Assembly (NCBI GenBank): GCA_903836515.1
Contig: CAILQW010000040.1
Span: forward strand, 1-34,206
Origin: Candidatus Omnitrophota bacterium
GTDB lineage: Bacteria; Omnitrophota; Gorgyraeia; Zapsychrales; Fredricksoniimonadaceae
Length of the DNA: 34,206 nucleotides
Direction of reading: 5' to 3'
Part shown: in pieces, positions 31,974 through 34,206 of the stretch
How positions within the stretch are numbered: the stretch's first letter is position 1
How the letters are laid out: every line of letters begins with the position of its first letter
Notes under the pieces: generated by a model
Seen by the model: the letters and a program-made list of their open reading frames with translations, nothing else
Told to the model about the DNA's origin: nothing
The model's database searches: none
Program-made: the position numbers and the translations under genes

Positions 31974-32630
31974 CTAACGATGGGCCGTGACACCGACTTT
32001 GCGGCATACCCCGCTGACCGGACAAACCGAACACTTGGGTGAAACCGGCCGGCATATATTCTGCCCCCACAACACCAAAACCCAATTGATATCTTTCCAG
32101 AACACCTGCGGCAATTTCCCACGCAAAACTCTTTCAGTCTCATCCGGGGTCCGGGCCCGGACATACCCCAGACGGTTGGTAATCCGATGCACATGCGTGT
32201 CAACACAGATCGCGGGCTTCCCAAACCCCTCGACAAGGACAAGGTTCGCCGTCTTTTGCCCGACACCCTTCAAGCTTAAAAGCCCCTCAAGGGTATCTGG
32301 AACCCGTCCGCCATACTGATTGAGAATAACCCGGCTGATGTCCCGTATGCGCCGCGCCTTGGTGCGATAAAATCCGACGGGATAAACAGCGCGTTCGACT
32401 TGCGGAATGGATAACTTTAACATACCCTCCGGCGTATCGGCAAGCCCAAATAAACGTTCTGCCGCCGGCAGGGTTGTTGTATCTTTTGTCCGCAGACTTA
32501 GCAGGCAGGAAACCAGGACAAGATAGGGATCGCGCCAGCGTTTCCCGACGAGCGTGACCGAAGGGGCCGACAGCCCGCGCACGGCGCGCTGCAAGCGCGC
32601 CAGGATCTTTACCATTTCCCCGGTCGTCAA
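31974..32630 (-). CDS. nth: Endonuclease III
   Basis: 218 aa DNA glycosylase/AP lyase that removes oxidised pyrimidines. The helix-hairpin-helix LLSLKGVGQKTANLVL holds the catalytic lysine, and ICVDTHVHRITNRLGYV the catalytic aspartate. The C-terminal [4Fe-4S] motif C-x6-C-x2-C-x5-C is complete (CRPVSPKCSVCPVSGVC). The first codon appears to be TTG at 32630: its TTGA overlaps the mnmG stop, and GGAG lies eight bases upstream. The next ATG (codon 6) has a G-rich stretch too close to serve. It follows mnmG directly, so the two are likely co-transcribed. Confidence 0.94.
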   Translation of the reverse strand: MTTGEMVKILARLQRAVRGLSAPSVTLVGKRWRDPYLVLVSCLLSLRTKDTTTLPAAERLFGLADTPEGMLKLSIPQVERAVYPVGFYRTKARRIRDISRVILNQYGGRVPDTLEGLLSLKGVGQKTANLVLVEGFGKPAICVDTHVHRITNRLGYVRARTPDETERVLRGKLPQVFWKDINWVLVLWGQNICRPVSPKCSVCPVSGVCRKVGVTAHR

Positions 32631-34206
32631 GGCCGCTGCTCCGCAAAATATTTCCGCAAGTAGATCATCAGGATGGAAACGGCCGCCGGCGTAATCCCCG
32701 AAATACGATTAGCCTGCCCAAGCGTTTCTGGTCTGAAACGGCGCAGCTTTTCACGCGCCTCATGCGAGAGGCTGCGGATCGCTGCAAAATCAAAACCTTC
32801 CGGAATACGGATATTCTCCAGATGCCGGAATTTCGCAACCTCCTTATTCTGCTGTACGATGAACCCTTCGTACTTTATATCATATTCAACCCTGGCGGCG
32901 ACCTCCCGGGATGCCGCCAGAAATTCCGCGTCGAAAGGCGCCAGCTGTGCCCATGTCACCTGCGGGCGTTTGAGGATGTCATACAGCGGCGTCTTTTGCG
33001 CCAGTGGTGCGGATGCCACGGCCTCCAGCACAGGATTCATCTGTGCGGGTGCGGCCGAGACCTCCCTGAGCCGCCGGACAAGATCCCGGACACGGGCATA
33101 TTTTTTCTCCACCGCGGCATACGCCTCGTCGGAAACAAGTCCAAGCCTGCGGCCATGATGTGCCAACCGCTCATCTGTATTATCCTCGCGCACGATCAGC
33201 CGATACTCGACACGCGAGGTAAACATGCGGTAAGGTTCATCCGTTCCCCGGGTGATCAGATCATCAATCAACACACCGGCATAAGCTTCGTCCCGACGAA
33301 GGATAAATGGGGCCTCCTGACGGGCGCTCAGGGCCGCGTTGATCCCTGCGATCATGCCCTGTGCCGCCGCCTCTTCATATCCTGTCGTCCCGTTGACCTG
33401 GCCGGCAAAAAAAAGCCCCCGGATACGCTTTGACTCAAGGGTGTGCTTTAATTCTTCCGCATAAATAACGCCATGCTCGATGGAATATCCGTAACGCAAA
33501 AAAGCCGCCCGCTCCAACCCGGGAATCGTATGTACAAAGGCCTCCTGCACCGCTTCGGGCAGCCCCGTGGATAAGCCATTGGGATATACCACATGCGTAT
33601 CCCATCCGTCAGGCTCGAGGAAAACCGGATGCGACGCTTTGTCCGCGAATTTCTTGAGTTTGTCTTCAATGGAGGGACAGTACCGCACGCCCGTTGCGGA
33701 AATCTGGCCCGAATACATGGGGGAAAGATGAAAATTGTCGCGGATGATCCGGTGGGCAGCCTCATTGGTCTGTGTCAACCAGCACGGCAAAAGACCTTCA
33801 CGGGCGGGAATATCACGGGTGCGCGTGGAAAAAGGGATGATCTCCTCGTCAGAATATTGCGCTTGGAGATGGGTGAAATCAATGGTCCTGGCATCAAGCC
33901 TCGGCGGCGTCCCTGTCTTAAAGTTCCGCAGGACAAATCCCAACGACTCCAGATGGCGTGCCAGGTCCAGGGACGCAGGATCGTCCACCCGTCCTCCAGC
34001 CGTGATCTTAGTTCCCGTATGCATCCGTCCATCCAGGAATGTCCCTGCCGTGACGACCACAACAGGCGCCTTGAACATAGCGCCGTCCCGGACCCGAAGC
34101 CCGCTCACACGGCCATGGGCAACCAGGATTTCGACCGCTTCGCCTTCATAAAAAGTCAACAGGGGCTGTCGCCCGACCACCCCCTGCATATATGCCCGGT
34201 AACGTG
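32627..34206 (-). CDS. mnmG: tRNA modification enzyme MnmG (GidA), 5' end cut by window edge
   Basis: The reading frame stays open to the window edge (bases 34190-34206 read in frame as part of RYRAY), so the ATG at 34189 in the track is internal. About 525 of the usual roughly 620 residues are present; the missing N-terminus should hold the FAD-binding GAGHAGCEAA. Seen here are TAGTFLDGRMHTG, FKTGTPPRLDARTID, RYCPSIEDKLKKF, NGLSTGLPEAVQ, NGTTGYEEAAAQG and TRGTDEPYRMFTSRVEYRL, all typical. The C-terminal helical domain that binds MnmE and tRNA is complete. With MnmE (24644-26020) it makes cmnm5U34. It overlaps nth by four bases. Confidence 0.96.
   Translation of the reverse strand, partial: RYRAYMQGVVGRQPLLTFYEGEAVEILVAHGRVSGLRVRDGAMFKAPVVVVTAGTFLDGRMHTGTKITAGGRVDDPASLDLARHLESLGFVLRNFKTGTPPRLDARTIDFTHLQAQYSDEEIIPFSTRTRDIPAREGLLPCWLTQTNEAAHRIIRDNFHLSPMYSGQISATGVRYCPSIEDKLKKFADKASHPVFLEPDGWDTHVVYPNGLSTGLPEAVQEAFVHTIPGLERAAFLRYGYSIEHGVIYAEELKHTLESKRIRGLFFAGQVNGTTGYEEAAAQGMIAGINAALSARQEAPFILRRDEAYAGVLIDDLITRGTDEPYRMFTSRVEYRLIVREDNTDERLAHHGRRLGLVSDEAYAAVEKKYARVRDLVRRLREVSAAPAQMNPVLEAVASAPLAQKTPLYDILKRPQVTWAQLAPFDAEFLAASREVAARVEYDIKYEGFIVQQNKEVAKFRHLENIRIPEGFDFAAIRSLSHEAREKLRRFRPETLGQANRISGITPAAVSILMIYLRKYFAEQRP

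Overview
The window looks like chromosomal DNA of a Gram-negative (diderm) bacterium. The main part (about 5.3-34.2 kb) is by eye in the mid-50s percent GC and densely packed. It encodes outer-membrane-type components (secretin, AsmA-like protein, lipoprotein amidase) beside housekeeping genes. Nothing here fixes the taxon. An uncultured PVC/Omnitrophota-like or deltaproteobacterial-type lineage would fit, at low confidence.

Left arm (1-5.05 kb): an AT-rich (roughly 38% GC by eye) accessory segment with eight genes, all on the minus strand. They are a phage replication protein O-like DNA-binding protein, two tandem DUF3223/DCL-like small proteins, a membrane-anchored unknown, a helical unknown, an LprI-like lysozyme-inhibitor-family protein, a 3-TM membrane protein and a small unknown. 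The segment ends at a tRNA-Pro-like 5' half that breaks off in its anticodon loop. That half lies in a duplicated 93-bp repeat with a hairpin spacer (5039-5254), so the arm may be an inserted island.

Core, minus strand: a 2-Cys peroxiredoxin (5.3-5.9 kb), then a plus-strand AsmA-like protein of 1030 aa. Next is a tightly coupled nine-gene run transcribed leftwards from about 15.95 kb: secretin, lipoprotein amidase, murI, queD, queC, queE, queF, rph, rdgB. It joins envelope functions, the four dedicated enzymes from dihydroneopterin triphosphate to preQ1, and RNA/nucleotide-pool maintenance. mutS-mutL follows. Divergent from mutS is a two-gene plus-strand operon for exported TPR/coiled-coil proteins, with a perfect palindrome between its -35 and -10.

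Right arm: purH-folC-mnmE-pabB (purine, folate and tRNA wobble modification); rpsU with its own promoter, structured leader and terminator; a two-gene metal transport unit; then nth and the 5'-truncated mnmG at the edge.

The most interesting system is the metal transport unit (29345-31916). An NRAMP-family transporter whose metal-site motifs are replaced (DPGN to DAGG, TM6 methionine to alanine) lies 1 bp after a soluble protein made of the regulatory half of MgtE (PRC barrels, MgtE_N, paired CBS) without the MgtE pore. This suggests a two-polypeptide, Mg2+-sensing transporter. Other points to check are the tRNA-like/repeat junction, the palindrome in the coiled-coil operon promoter, the rpsU leader, and the tandem DUF3223 pair.
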